From contig JAJJXM010000080.1 of NCBI GenBank assembly GCA_024516155.1, forward strand, positions 124,001 through 188,000: a DNA stretch of 64,000 nt, read 5' to 3'. This DNA comes from Pyronema omphalodes (lineage: Eukaryota; Ascomycota; Pezizomycetes; Pezizales; Pyronemataceae). Position 1 is the stretch's first letter; each line of letters starts with the position of its first letter. The notes under the pieces were generated by a model. It did no database searches. It was not told the DNA's origin and saw only the letters and a list, made by a program, of their open reading frames with translations. Below are positions 21,904 through 34,043 of the stretch, piece after piece. Position numbers and translations under genes: made by a program.

Positions 21904-22935
21904 ATGGATACGTTTCCCATTCCAGAATCAACCGATAGATACCGCGTCAACTATATTCGAGGAAAGAGAAACGAAACCACCATGATGAATAACGTAACAT
22001 TTCCCATTTTCGGAGAAAGAACCGATCGATACCGCGCCCACGATTGCGACGACATCGTACAACAACATTTGGAATCCGATGATTCACTTCTTTCCACATC
22101 ACCGTCATCCTCAACGCCTTCGACATCTCCATCAACATCACCAGAAAGCAGCGACTTCAACCACTACATCTCACATGCACGAAAAGAAGCTATACGAAGG
22201 CGACGATTTAACGGCGGCTTTGAAGTCTGGTTAGACAAAGATCTCGACCATCTAAGTCCAGCTGATATCACGGCTCTCGCTTCCGTGTTATGTTTCGATC
22301 TACAGGCGCATGCGGGTGCAAGGTTGGAGGAAACTGACGGGCTGCCGACTTCGCTGCGATCAAGAGCACAAATGTACCAGACAGACCAATATTCAGCGCG
22401 CACGGGAATAGATGATTCTTTGCAGACTTTGCAAGCGTTATTTTTGGAAAGCGAGAAACAGTCCGACACAAACGACCAGTGGGTTGACTCGCCATGCCCT
22501 GCTCATATCCGCCTATCCCCAGGAATCATAAGAGAACTGGATAAACAAATTGAAGCCTTTGTATACGAAACAGATGTTTTCAACACTCCCTCACGTCTGG
22601 AAACACTGGATATCATGGGGTGTTTATATGAAGGACAATGGGTGAGAGATCAGGACGGAAACCCGGTATTTTCTAGGAGAATTCCTAGGTTAAATCACGC
22701 CATCAAATGGGAGGAGAAAAACAAGTGTGCCGGTTGTAGGCTGAGTAGGATCTTCAGCGAACAGTGTTGCCTAGAAGCCCTCGTGGTGGCGAGCACGGGG
22801 AAGGTATATGAGATTGCGGTGCAGGCTTGGAAAAGGACAGAAGAAATATATGGAGCATCGGAGAGTTTGGAGACGCTTTTGGAGGAGAGGGAGAACCTGG
22901 GGTATGGAGAGGACAATAGTGTATCTTCTTGGTAA
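21904..22935 (+). CDS. Orphan 343-aa protein of the duplicated module
   Basis: Single-exon frame from ATG in an ACAGTAATGG context to TAA at 22933. I recognise no family. Residues 1-60 contain a twofold internal motif (TFPI-E-TDRYR at about 3-14 and 33-45), then a Ser/Pro/Thr stretch (residues about 64-82). A conserved-looking core follows: RKEAIRRRRFNGGF, an Ala/Leu helix and EKNKCAGCRLSRIFSEQCC, which has four cysteines that could bind metal or form disulfides. No signal peptide or membrane segment is seen. The gene lies 844 bp upstream of the PigL_N repeat gene on the same strand. The pair is duplicated in inverted orientation at the left edge, where this gene is broken. Co-duplication suggests linkage, but the function is unknown. 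Confidence 0.7.
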   Translation: MDTFPIPESTDRYRVNYIRGKRNETTMMNNVTFPIFGERTDRYRAHDCDDIVQQHLESDDSLLSTSPSSSTPSTSPSTSPESSDFNHYISHARKEAIRRRRFNGGFEVWLDKDLDHLSPADITALASVLCFDLQAHAGARLEETDGLPTSLRSRAQMYQTDQYSARTGIDDSLQTLQALFLESEKQSDTNDQWVDSPCPAHIRLSPGIIRELDKQIEAFVYETDVFNTPSRLETLDIMGCLYEGQWVRDQDGNPVFSRRIPRLNHAIKWEEKNKCAGCRLSRIFSEQCCLEALVVASTGKVYEIAVQAWKRTEEIYGASESLETLLEERENLGYGEDNSVSSW

Positions 22936-25640
22936 TAAGCAATTGATTCAGGACGCGTATAGAGAACGAATATGGCAGGAGAAAGAAACAGAGCAACGAG
23001 GTATATGTATACACGTGTAAAAGAATAGATAATGGTATCCAATAGGATAATCATGATAACGTCGCTTGTGTGCTTCTCTGATGTCAACCACCTGGGAGTC
23101 CGCCGGGCGCGTGTGTTTGTGTGAGCCGAAGGTCTCCTCCGTCGACAGAAAGTGGAGGCAAGTGGAAGGTTCGAGTACATTAAAGAGAAGAAGGTGACGG
23201 CGACGATTGGAAATAAATGTCCCCATCTTTATCTGCTACTCAGCCGCACTGCGGGCGGGGATCCGTCACTAAACCCCGTGACTTCCAATGCTCACGCGGT
23301 GGTGTCGATCACGATGGTTTCACAGCTCGAATGTTCCTCATGAAGTATCATCATATTTCCAGGAGGCGCTTGTGCCCCGCCGCAGCATCCTCTCAGCTCA
23401 GATATCGACGACATTGTGCATCGCCATATGGCACCACACGTTCACGTTATTCGCACGCTATGCGCATATAGCACTAGCCTTTTCCGTATCCCAAAAAGGC
23501 AGGTGCCAATGACACAGCGTTGAACACGTCAAAGATGATGCTGTCGTAGATAATTCTCCGAATTTCTTCGGTTGCTCCCAATATCCCCACTCGAGAAAAC
23601 GACAGCGACGACTTTCCAGTGTTGAGACTCCGAAGACAGCTACTCGGAAACCGCGATTGCGGATCCACGATATATCCAATCGATATCATACATAATCCAC
23701 ATTCCTTTAACGTTCGAGAAGTTGAGTAAAACGCTCTCGGCAGAGACAATAAAGTTTGAACTTCACTAGCTTCACGAAGATGGCCGACCCTATTTCCTTC
23801 GGCGCCTCGGTTCTTGGACTGGTCGGAGCTGCTCAGAAAGTTGGAGGGTTACTGTATTCCTTTTGTTCCAGCATGGTTAATTCTGTTGATTCGGTCACCA
23901 AATTGAATCACGAAATTGAGTCAATTACCGCCGTCTTTCGAGTTTTAGGTGCAATGGTTTTCCAAAAGGAAGCTCAAGATATTATAAGGCTTCCGCCATC
24001 GTCATTCCAACCGGTTCTCGAAGCGCTTCTGACTTCTGTGACTGGGTGTGTCCTTATATTTTCAGAATTAGAAAAACTTCTTGATGAGGTTGGGAATATT
24101 AAGATATCTTATCGGAAAAGAATCATGTGGGCGATCAGAGAAGGGACTGTAACGGATTTGCAAGCTCATTTGGAAAGACACAAGGCGACATTGAACCTGG
24201 CTTTGAGTGCGTTGAACATAGCACAAAGGTAGCACTCTCTCCGATCCATGTTTTAAAAATTCGGAGACTAATGGATACATTGAGTGAACAACGTCATGTA
24301 CAAATATTAAGAGAGCTTCGAGTGTTGCAAGCGGCAGCCGCCAGAAAAGATGACCACTCTACCCGTTTATCCAGTATCATGTCCAGAGAGGACGCCATCG
24401 ATATTTCAAGTTTTGAAACGTCTACCATCGCAAAATCCATAAGCCATTCAAAAACTCAGTTCACCGGCGAAAATGCATCCATAAGGAGTTTTAGGTCTAC
24501 AATGTCGGTATCCACAATTTGCAAACCGGTCCGCCATGCTTTCGAGTCTGTACTAAGGAGTACGAGAGTGTACAAAGGAAAAGTCTGGGGTTCCACGGAT
24601 TCCCTGTCATCGGAGGCTACAGGTCGTACCAAGTTGACTGACCTAACTACCGTCTCTAAAATGTCTAACCTCTCAGTTTTTGAACTTCTTATTGTCAGCG
24701 ATATATATAACGCCGAACATTATCTTTCGATACAGACCGAAACAATTGGCAAATGTTCCGACAGCCAATCCTTCAGAACACTTGATTCCGAAGCAAACAA
24801 TTGCCCACCACGTCTCAACCTGTCACGACGTTATTCGTTTACCTTGCCGGAAGATCACAACACTCCTTCACCTCCCTTAAGAGAAGCCACATCTGAAAGA
24901 CCTCGACCACGCGGTCCACGCGGTCCACGAGTTCCGCTACGAAATCCAGAAGACTCAACATTTGATGATAGACCAAAGGCGTATCCTCCGGCTTTCAACC
25001 TATCACCATGTCGTTCGTTTCCCTTGCAGGATAATTATGACACTCCTGCACCTCCCTCAGGAGCAGCCTTTCCTGAAATGTTCCGAACACGCAATCAGCT
25101 AAGAAGTCCAGAAGACTCAACATTTTCCGGGCGGGATGATCCTTCACCTCCCTTAGGAGAAGCCACTTCTGGAACATATCGACCACTTCCTCCGCTACGA
25201 GGTCTAGAAGACTCAAAATTTTCCGGGCGGGATGATCCTTCACCTCCCTTGGGAGAAGCCACTTCTGAGAAACGTCGATTACTTTATCCGCCACCATATC
25301 GACAAGAGCGCACATTAGGTCGTATATTTACGTCGTGGGATGATTGCAACACTCCACCTCTTTCGGGAGAAGCCACTTCTGGGACACATCTATTACCTCA
25401 TCCGCAACCAAATCTACAAAAGCTGGCATTAGGTGATACGTGGAATCATTACAACACTATATCACCTCTCTGGGAAAAAATTAATTCTGGAAGAGTTACT
25501 TCTGGAAGAGCTCGACTAGTCAATCCGCTAGAAGATCCACAAGACTGCACATTTGGTGATATATTTGCCTCGCGTGATGATCACAGCACTCCATCACCTC
25601 CTTCGGGAGAAGTCACTTCTAGAAGAGCTCGATCACGCTG
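22115..25640. repeat. Right arm of the large inverted duplication
   Basis: Matches the reverse complement of about 1..2805, over the 343-aa gene from about codon 70, the spacer, and the PigL_N repeat gene. The arms are separated by about 19.3 kb. The left arm has lost part of the 343-aa gene while the right arm is intact. Confidence 0.85.
22936..23779. other. Spacer of the intact module
   Basis: Intergenic DNA matching 1310..2147 in inverted orientation. It includes the 3' UTR of the 343-aa gene and the promoter of the PigL_N gene. Short frames on both strands differ between the two copies, so coding is unlikely. Confidence 0.6.
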
Positions 25641-25653
25641 GCAAGAAGTATAA
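23780..25653 (+). CDS. PigL_N/HeLo-like repeat protein, paralogue B
   Basis: Exons 23780..24228 and 24285..25653, about 605 aa. The 56-nt intron starts GTAGC, has a GACTAATG branch site and ends TTGAG; the same phase-2 intron occurs in paralogue A. Residues 1-150 form the PigL_N/HeLo-like domain (MADPISFGASVLGLVGAAQK, helical, ending ERHKATLNLALSALNIAQ). A Ser/Thr-rich linker follows. From about residue 350 to the end there are roughly seven imperfect Pro-rich units of 32-60 residues with the core DDPSPPLGEATSG and a PEDSTF-like spacer. There is no NACHT, WD40 or ankyrin repeat. Such N-terminal domains are known in fungal STAND and cell-fate signalling proteins; this stand-alone, repeat-tailed arrangement is unfamiliar to me. 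It follows the 343-aa orphan gene on the same strand. Confidence 0.82.
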
Positions 25654-26015
25654 AGTATGCAAGGAGGAATATTTACAGTTTCTTTATCATAAAATCATGT
25701 ACTCTGTTTTCTTCATTTCTTATTCACTCCTTTGTTCTTGTTTGTTGCACTTCACCATGTGCTTTTCCTTATTTCCTTTTCCGTCTGTACTTCCTTTTTT
25801 CTTACTATCTTGTACAGATTAGGACATTGTTTGCGGACAGAAGTTCAGGTATAATTACCTATGTCTCTCCCAGGGAAAAAGGGACATCACGAAGAATACA
25901 ATACATTCAATAACCACATCCTCACTTGAGTCCTCTAATTCTTTTCTAACTACGAATAATACCCTGACCGGTATTTGCTTAAACTTCCGCTCACGAATAA
26001 TCACTCGCTATTAGC

Positions 26016-26181
26016 TATCCGCTAGAAGATCCACAAGACTGCACATTTGGTGATATATTTGCCTGGCGTGATGATCACAGCACTCCATCACCTCCTTCGG
26101 GAGAAGTCACTTCTGGAAGAGTTCGACCACGCCATGCGCTAGAAATTCCACAAGAATGGTTATTTCCACGTCTGTTGGGAT
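26016..26181 (+). pseudogene. Detached copy of the repeat-protein terminal unit
   Basis: About 118 nt starting ATCCGCTAGAAGATCCACAA repeats 25523-25640 with only a few substitutions, 493 bp downstream. The copy stays open past the point where the gene stops (GEVTSGRVRPRHALEIPQ...) and ends at TAG 26179-26181. It could be the older 3' end of the gene, cut off by an insertion or an unequal duplication. No intron in the right phase joins it to the upstream exon. Confidence 0.65.
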
Positions 26182-27344
26182 AGAAAAATCGGGATTACGG
26201 CACGGTGTATTATGTGTATAAAGAATACTGTTTCGCTGTTAAACGAAGTTATATATCGCTTCGAGATTTTTAACTTCAATCCAATTGATACCAGTTGTCA
26301 AGCTTGTGTAAAAATCTGAGACCTATAGCCCTCAAATACACTGATGTGTGGCGTGATAGATGTATCGATGATGTTACGTTTTGACCGAATTGGGCCTGGA
26401 AGGTTTGTATTTGGGGGATTATAATTGATGCCGCCGGTCTTCAAATACTGATCGTTTGATTTTGTGTCGCAACTGCCATAGAAATGCAATCAGGAGGAGA
26501 GACAGCAGAATATTTGTATTGTATTCTTATACAGATGTACGGCTGAAGGTATTAGGCAGAGTGAAGAGGTCGAGGAGCGTACGCTCTGTCCCCTGAGCGC
26601 TCGGCATCTCAAGCAGTCACTCGCGCCAAGCCTTACTACATGTCAGAATGTCTTCGGTATTAGGGCGATTCCATCCGGTACTGACATGCCATCGTAGACA
26701 TGCTACTCTGTATATTCAACTCATGCGAAAGACTTCGATTCCTGGGAGCTTTAAAACTGATAATGAGAACCTGCTATACAGGATTGGGAATCAAGGCAAC
26801 CCTCGATTTCCTGAGACCTAGCCTTGAGCACAACTTTTGTTTTAAAACGTTATCTACCAAAACCTTGTCTAGGGGTTTCGAGATATGTGCCATTCTTATT
26901 TATGGGTGGTATTTATTATTCAGTGCTGGACAGGAAGGCCATGGAATTTAATTTTAGAATTACTGAAACTCCATAATAAACAAAAGAGCTATATGTATTT
27001 TTCTAGGTGAAGAAAATACCAAAGCTTTACAGTTGATAAGGTCATTGTTGTCTATATTTCCCTGGCTATAATATTATTGATATGGAAGTTGATGGAGAAG
27101 TGTATCAACTAGTTTACTTTGGCCCCGTTGTTGAAACACGCTGCACCTCAGCTAAGCGGCCTACGCTTCTACCGTGTCAGTTTTGCCGCGCCTCGCGGCC
27201 CGAGCTATGACCTGAATTCGTTACCCCCATTTCTCCGTCTATATACTTAATCATCTCCCTCCATTTTTGAACCCTATTATTACCATTGATGCGACTCCCT
27301 TGCCCACGAATAGGGGAGCTCCAAGGAACCGTTCAAATTGCACT

Positions 27345-28560
27345 TCATGATATTGGGTTCTTTGCTGAATGCCTTAAGGTATTCCAGTGTCGTAATTTTT
27401 GATTCCTGTATTTGGGTATGTGTTGCTTGTCTTTCCTACCCTTGACTTCGACGAGGAGGTGAATACGAGGCGGAGGTTCGAAAGGGGAATTGTGAAAGTG
27501 GAGTCGTATTGAGGATGTTGTTCCAAATTCCAAGCCTATGTGCTTACTTCCTGTCATAACTCTATTTTTATTCTCCTTGTAATAGTGATTTCTATAGCCC
27601 AATTTCAACGTGGCCCATATGTAATATCTGTATTTGTCGATGGGTAATAAGGACTCAAGTCCCCGTTGTTGATCGGTGGGGCCTTCAGGCTCAATCCGTT
27701 GGCATCTATCTCTATGTACTTTTTCTTTCTCGTCATCTCTCACTGTATGCGTGTATTTGTATCTTGAACGGTGTATGGTTCATGATTGTCTCCTCGTTAC
27801 TGTCTTATCTTATACAGTATCGCGAAAGGATCCCGCCATTGATTTCTTATAAATCGAGGCTCATCTGGGAAATGTTGGGGGTGTGTTAAGGTTACATATT
27901 GCCGTTAAAAGTTCAGTTGTGTAATATCCCATACCGCTTGCTGTCCGACGGAGGGCAATTGAGCTGAACCCTCTCCCTCGTCCTAGTGATATGTTGCCTA
28001 GGATCGCAGCAGTTGGAGAATTGCATAATCAGTGTCATAAGCGACATTAAGGTTGGGCTTCAAGAATTCTGATACCAATGTTGGAATATTGTAAACAACA
28101 CGAACTAATAGGACGACAGTACGCTTATAAGTTTAAACTTAAACTCCCTGATCAGAATCATAGAGGATTACTAGCATAAACATTTCTCATCGGATTCGAT
28201 AAAAGTAGTATTGGACAGATGGTGGAAGTAAAGATATTTTTATCAAATTCACCGTGAAAATATCTTTTGGCAATTATATATATCCTAGTATCACAGAAGT
28301 GCAGGAAGCCGGCAAAATATCTAGGAGCATGATAGACACAGATTGGAATAATTAATAGCCGAAGTTATGTCTTCTGCTGGAATATTTGCTATAGCCTCAT
28401 ACATGAAAATGTTTGAATCTGTTCAAAAAGTTTCGTGGTGAAAGATGTTTCTAGTATATCAGAAAACCAAATAATGTAAATAAGCATACTACTGTGGTTT
28501 GGAATGGAAATTTGTACATAAAATAAAGAATTGCAAAATCTGCCTGATAAAAATATGCAC
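27345..28560 (-). mobile_element. Probable copia-type LTR retrotransposon remnant
   Basis: Read on the minus strand, sequence ending CAATATTCCAACA (up to 28079) is followed after one base by TGGTATCAGA (28077..28068). That is the usual primer-binding site of Ty1/copia elements, complementary to initiator Met tRNA (family knowledge). LTRs of this group commonly start TGTTGG and end CCAACA, and the inner end seen here fits. The outer LTR end was not found. About 320 nt downstream of the PBS is a minus-strand frame of 132 codons (27743..27345) where gag would start, but I see no gag, protease or reverse transcriptase motif. The element is truncated or strongly mutated. Confidence 0.4.
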
Positions 28561-28873
28561 ATTATATCGCCCTTGTAAGTGCATGACTAACCCGGCGATT
28601 ATCACAAACGCTCGGCTAGGATGCATGAAAAGCGCGGCTAAAGCGCTGTCACGCATTCAGCGCCTCATCGCGTTGTGACGTCGCACAATCCGCACTTCCA
28701 TTCCAGCACGACAACTTCACCGTCATTTACCCTCGACCCCTCAGTTCCTTCGCCACGAATCACGAGTCCTTCATTACTTTACGCAAGTCAGATATCAACC
28801 ATTCGCAGCGTGCCACAATCTGTATGCTGTCGCAGCGCCAAGCCTAGCTGCCTTCGTAAGGCTGAAGCTCCGC

Positions 28874-28900
28874 ACCTCAGCTCAGCTCAGCTCAGCTCAG
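28874..28900. repeat. CAGCT pentamer repeat in a promoter
   Basis: About five tandem CAGCT units (CTCAGCTCAGCTCAGCTCAG...) lie 115-140 nt before the start codon at 29015. They are probably in the promoter or 5' UTR. Each junction creates an AGCTCAGCT element; no factor is assigned. Confidence 0.8.
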
Positions 28901-29014
28901 CTTGACTGACAACACTCCACATCCGCGCGCACCGAGATCAACAACAACAAAGCATACCTGTCTCCTTCGTGAATTTGTTCGAAGATTGATAACCATCCGA
29001 TAATATCCGTCAAA

Positions 29015-30006
29015 ATGCCAACTATCACCCACATTACAAAAGAATCTATCAGATGGCTCACCCTTTTATTCTGCTGTCCATGCGTGTTCCTTCTATTACT
29101 TTGCGGCTGCGGAAGCAGCTGTAAATGTGGTCAACATCGACCCAGGAAGCTTAGTACTCACGCTGCTATAATAGTTGCGCGTGCCCCTCCTCCTGCTTAT
29201 GTGGACCTCCCCGCTTCCGATGATGGCGATGCTGCCTGGGACCCAATTCGTGCGCATGTCGATAATGGTGGCAATAGGGTGTTTTGGTTAAGGCCGGATG
29301 ATGGCGTGTTGGCGAGTGGAAATATCGCAGGTGGTTGCCCGAGGTTTAAGGTTGTGAAAACGCCGGAGTTGGTAGGTGTTATTGGAGCGGATAAATGGAA
29401 GTGGATGTTGAGTAAGTTCAAGGAGACAAGGGATCAGGTGGTTCCAAAGGTGGTGAAGAAAAAGAAAGGGAAGGGAATTAATAAACTGGAACTAAAGTGG
29501 GTAGAGGAGGCGGTGAGAGTTGTGAAAGAAGGCATAGAAGGAGAGAAGACAGAACAGAAGATGGATGAGAAGAAGCCTGAGATTATGGAGGAACAGAAAG
29601 AGAAAGAGAAAGGTTTGGAGGTTTGGAAGGTTACGGTGGAGGCAGAGGGAGGGCTGGTGCATGAGGAATTAAATATGGATTTCGGTGGTGTGGCAGAGAC
29701 GGTAAGTCAGGCCTATTCTGTGGTTTCAAAGATAAACTGCTGATAAGTGAATAGATTGACGAGAAATATCTCTGGACTACCCGCACATTCACAAGGCTTC
29801 ACCACCACAGGCTGTGGATGATGGACCGAGTGGATCCGAAACAGGTTGAAGACCGTCTAACAGGAAGATGGGCGAAGGATTACCTCGAGGGAAATGGTGA
29901 GCCATTAACAGTCCCTACTCTTCCAGAACACTTGAATAGACTTCGACCGAGAACAAGTGCGGATAGTGGGATTCTGGAACGAATTCCCGAGGATGATGCG
30001 TTGTGA
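29015..30006 (+). CDS. Orphan membrane-anchored Cys-rich N-terminus protein
   Basis: Exons 29015..29701 and 29755..30006, about 312 aa, with a 53-nt intron (GTAAGT...GAATAG, phase 0). The start context GTCAAAATGCC is good. Residues about 13-32 (WLTLLFCCPCVFLLLLCGCG) form one hydrophobic, Cys-rich segment followed by CKCGQHRPRK, suggesting a membrane anchor with possible S-acylation (inference). Next come a globular stretch with WLRPDDGVLASGN, a basic Lys-rich charged region (VVKKKKGKG, then long E/K-rich helices, likely coiled coil), and a C-terminal part in exon 2 (WTTRTFTRLHHHRLWMMDRV, DRLTGRWAKDYLEGNGEP). No known domain recognised. It stands alone between two gene-poor gaps. Exon 2 is accepted because the frame continues with coding character to TGA. 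Confidence 0.75.
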
Positions 30007-33000
30007 AGAAGAGATTCATACAATGATACCTTTAGGGAACCTTTAGAGAACTTTCGTTGTGGGTTATCCGTAAAGGCCATGGGTCATCGATATGGGCTCG
30101 CAGCTCACAGAAAAGGATATGTTGAAGCACCTCAAGGGATATAATAACACGATTTACGAATTTCTATCTTTCTTACTTTAGTACAGCTAGCTGGATTGCT
30201 GGGATCAAGTCTAATATAAACAACATGAACCAAGATGCGCTGGTGACACTTTAACCTCAAAATAAAGCTAACATACAGCTCTCTTTTTCCGGGCAGGAAT
30301 GAACAAGCCATTACGTAGATACTCGGAACAAAACCGTTATCATGAATTATAGAATAAATATTTATTCAATACCCAAGGATTGCCCAACAATATGCTACAT
30401 CCACCAAACTGCACCCCCAAACTTCAGTCCCTGCTATTAACATGGGTGATAACACATGACACTAAAGCTCCATTCTCCCTCACAGCGGACATATAGCCGG
30501 ACAACTTCTCCCGAAGCCTCAAGACTCAAATATAAACTCAGTTCACTATTTCTACAAGTTTTTAGGATCGTTTTATTTCTCTAGTACATAGCAACGACAT
30601 CAATTACCGTCATCTACCATACAGTCAATGCCATATGCACAACTACGAAATTGAACCCCAACAGTCTATGAAACCCTCACTCCTCCTCCACTTCACTCTC
30701 TGGAAGATTGTCGATGTGAAATTCTGCAACGATGTAGGCATTAGGCATTAGGTATTTGTCTATCGTTTCATAATCTCTTTGAACTTTTCAGTAATTTTGA
30801 GTATAATAACCAGCAGTCATATTGTCGTAATATCGTATTATCGTGTAAAGATTCGCAGGAACTGCAAGTTTTGGGATATTCAATAGCTGGCAGTTGATGC
30901 AAGAGCGTGAACTATGCTGTAGTTCTGACTAAGATCAACTATTTTGCCGTGGATTAGGCTGTCAGATTGGTACAACCATACGGGGATATTATAAAGTCTG
31001 TATCTGTCAACAGCAGGATCAAGGTTCTTGGATCCGGGATATTAACCGATGTTATGGGCTTTGAATACTGGAGCTTTATCTGCCGGCGTGGCAGGTTTTC
31101 GGGTGAGTTGATTGAAGACTAAAGTAGTAAACATGGTATGTTGAAGAATGTATATAAGGTCTGGGTAAAGGATACCATGTTTACGAAGTTCACGAATCTT
31201 TCAGGATTTCTACGTTGAGAGATGTTTCCTCTACACACCCAAGAATAAGGTATATTGCCAGATGGTTGCAGGTTGAAATGTACCGAGATGCTGGGCGTGA
31301 GCCCTAGCCATCTCACCACCGATCTCGAATATCGCGGTTCCATTTCTCGGGATTTGTTTCCCCACTCAACGAAGCATCGGAATATTACCCCGGATTTTCG
31401 CTATGCTCCTGTAATACGGATGGGATGATCTGAATTCAAATGACCGATAGAGATAGCAAACCTAATAAAGGACCCGGGTTACATGTGCGTACACACCGGT
31501 TGTATCGATTACCCAGCACCATATATATCCAGCATTATACGAAATGCTCCACAATAGTTACCGAGTACCAAGACATCGAGATATTAAAGCTTCTTACGAC
31601 ATCATAACCATACCCCATATCCCATCCCATCCATTGTATGATATGGTGCACACAGTCAGAAGTCTAACTCTAAACCAGCCCTGCCCCCCCCCCCCCCCCC
31701 CAACTACCGAAACCCTATCCCGTCGCATGTATGGAACAAGCATATAACCACATCAACCAATCAGCATGTAGTGTGATCCATACATAGCCTACACATCAGC
31801 CTATGGTGTATTTTGCATCATGGAAACACGCTATAAACTCAAGCTTATTTTCTCCAGTCATACATATCATATCATCAGCGCTAAATCTCGGCTATGGCCT
31901 TATGAACGTTTTTTTTTGCGTCGGCCCGAGCCTGAGCGAGCCATGCTAGCTTGTGGTAAAGGAAGGCTTATGTCAATGTCAATTATCAATGTCAACGTTT
32001 CGGAGCTCTCCATCCTATCACATCTTCGATATTTTGGGGTCTTTTCCTAATTTTTTTTTTTTTTTTTTTTTTTTGGAGGGTTTCTTTTGTTGATGGTTTC
32101 TTGGTTTCTTGGTTTCGGTCTGATTTGGTCTTGGTCTTGGTTTAATATTTATCATACAAGGCACTGTGGAGCATACATAGGCGCCAGGATATGATGTTTG
32201 TTTGTGTGCAAAATGTAGCACTGTGTACATACATACAGGTTTTGACGGGGGGATTTTCCTGCCTTGCCTGTCTTTCCGGGGCGTCCGGGGATTGTCAATG
32301 GCGTTCGAGCGAGCGAACGGGCTTCCCCGCAAATCGCTGCTAGCTGCATGCATAGGCGATTCCGACGGGTGAACTCCGGAACGCTTGATGAGACGTCAAT
32401 TGAAAATCTTCTTGCCGTGGGTATTGGATTAATAATCAATGGGTTTCTTTCTTTTTTTTGCTGCTGTCAATGAAGAAAGAAATAAACTACATTGCGGAAA
32501 TATAGAGTAGGATTTAATGGTTATTACTGATGAACTTGTAGAGTTTGGAGTTGGTATGTAGTTAAATAATACATACACGAGTACATCAATTCCTACTGGA
32601 TTATATTTCCTCATTTCTGAAGCACTCACAGGCCGGCCATAGGAACCATCTCTAGGATAATGCTGAACGTAGAATGTACCTACGGAAACCTTCCGGGCAT
32701 AACTAAACCGAAAATGGCTTGGCTTAGCTTTTATCCTTCCTTGGTGGCGGGAAATCCGGGGTAGCGTCGCAACTCTGGCGCATGGAATGATCCACATTAA
32801 CTTATGTATGGGGTAACACGATTCCTGAAGAAGAAAACAAAAAGTGATCGATGACCCCGCTCGGAAACTTTTGGTGCTATGTAACATTTTCTTCTCTATC
32901 TTCGGTAATTTTTTGTTGTCTTGGCTTGCATGTGATGCCAGATCCGCCTGATGGAGATATTGACGGTGTTGCGAAACTGTTCTGTGAAGCCTTACTTCAA

Positions 33001-34043
33001 AGATTGTGTCCTTCGTTACGCAGTTACTTTAAGTCTATAGTTTCTTCGTAATCTCTAACCTGTGCCACGCCTTACAGACACATACATACAGCTTCTTTTT
33101 ATGGTGGTGTTCATCATGAGGAAAATCTTAAATCTCATAGCCACAGCAACCCCTACCCGGTCAGTTAATTAGAGATGTGGGGTCTGGGATTATGCCACGG
33201 TAAAGACAGAGCTCCATACAGCAGTTGATCCCGAGAGAACTTTAGAGGAAGTTGCTGTTATTGTATATACATACTGCCATAGCTGTGGAGTAGGAGCTGG
33301 CTGGGCAGCATACATAGCATATTCCAGGGGGTCCACATTTACAATCCGGGGGACGCGAAAGGTATCCCATAAGGATTGATCATCACTGCCTTCTGCATAG
33401 TAAATTAGACAATTTGGTATTGTATCACCGCCGAAAGTTCCTTAATCCTTCTGTATACATACGATAACATCTGATCTTTAGTGGTGGAGAAATAACGGTG
33501 CCGGTTATATATGTTGGGCTGCTCCTGGGGATTATACATACGGTGCACCGTATTACAGGTTCCACAGCGTCTTACCAGGCTTCAAAACATCACAGCGTCT
33601 TGATAGATGGAAAATCGAGAATCGAGAATCGAAAATCGAAAATCCCTACAGTAGTAACACAACATTTCATTTACGTCCCCGACATCCCCCCTCCCCGCGA
33701 ACCCCCCGACCACACTACCCCACAAACACCCGTTTCCACGGCCGGCCGAGGATCTCCCAATCCCTGTTATCTGCTATCCAAAATGCTGTACGATAAGCTA
33801 GTAATAACCTAGCTATTCTGCGAGGCGAGACAAGGTAAACCCGCGGCACGAAATTTATCCAAAAAACTAAGCATACGCGCCACTGACTTTTAGCTGACTC
33901 CACAGCTCCACAGCTCCATAGCTCCATAAAATAATTATCGGTACCACTACTCATATAATAATACCATCCCTTTTGCAGACCTCCCGAAATTTTTCTTCTC
34001 CTCCGCGTAGGGGGAATAATCAATAACCCATCCATCTAGCAAA
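30007..34043. other. 4-kb gap without recognisable genes
   Basis: Contains AT-rich and simple-sequence DNA: a poly-C run of about 17 at 31683-31700, a poly-T run of about 23 at 32050-32073, and AATCGA(G/A) repeats at 33609-33642. Several frames of 60-150 codons occur on both strands but are low-complexity or mutually antisense. The last ~150 nt (CACAGCTCCACAGCTCCATAG) are the MFS promoter. Confidence 0.5.

Larger units (their letters stand above)
25654..29014. other. 3.4-kb gap with repeat-protein and retroelement traces
   Basis: Holds a stray copy of the PigL_N gene's last repeat unit (26016-26180), AT-rich DNA, a probable copia-type LTR/PBS relic around 27300-28560, and the promoter of the gene at 29015 with a CAGCT pentamer repeat. 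No intact gene recognised. Confidence 0.55.

Noticed and set aside
24229..24266. A 38-nt intron in the PigL_N gene
   Set aside because: Frame-compatible but short and without a branch site. The 56-nt intron to 24284 has GACTAATG upstream of the acceptor and matches paralogue A.
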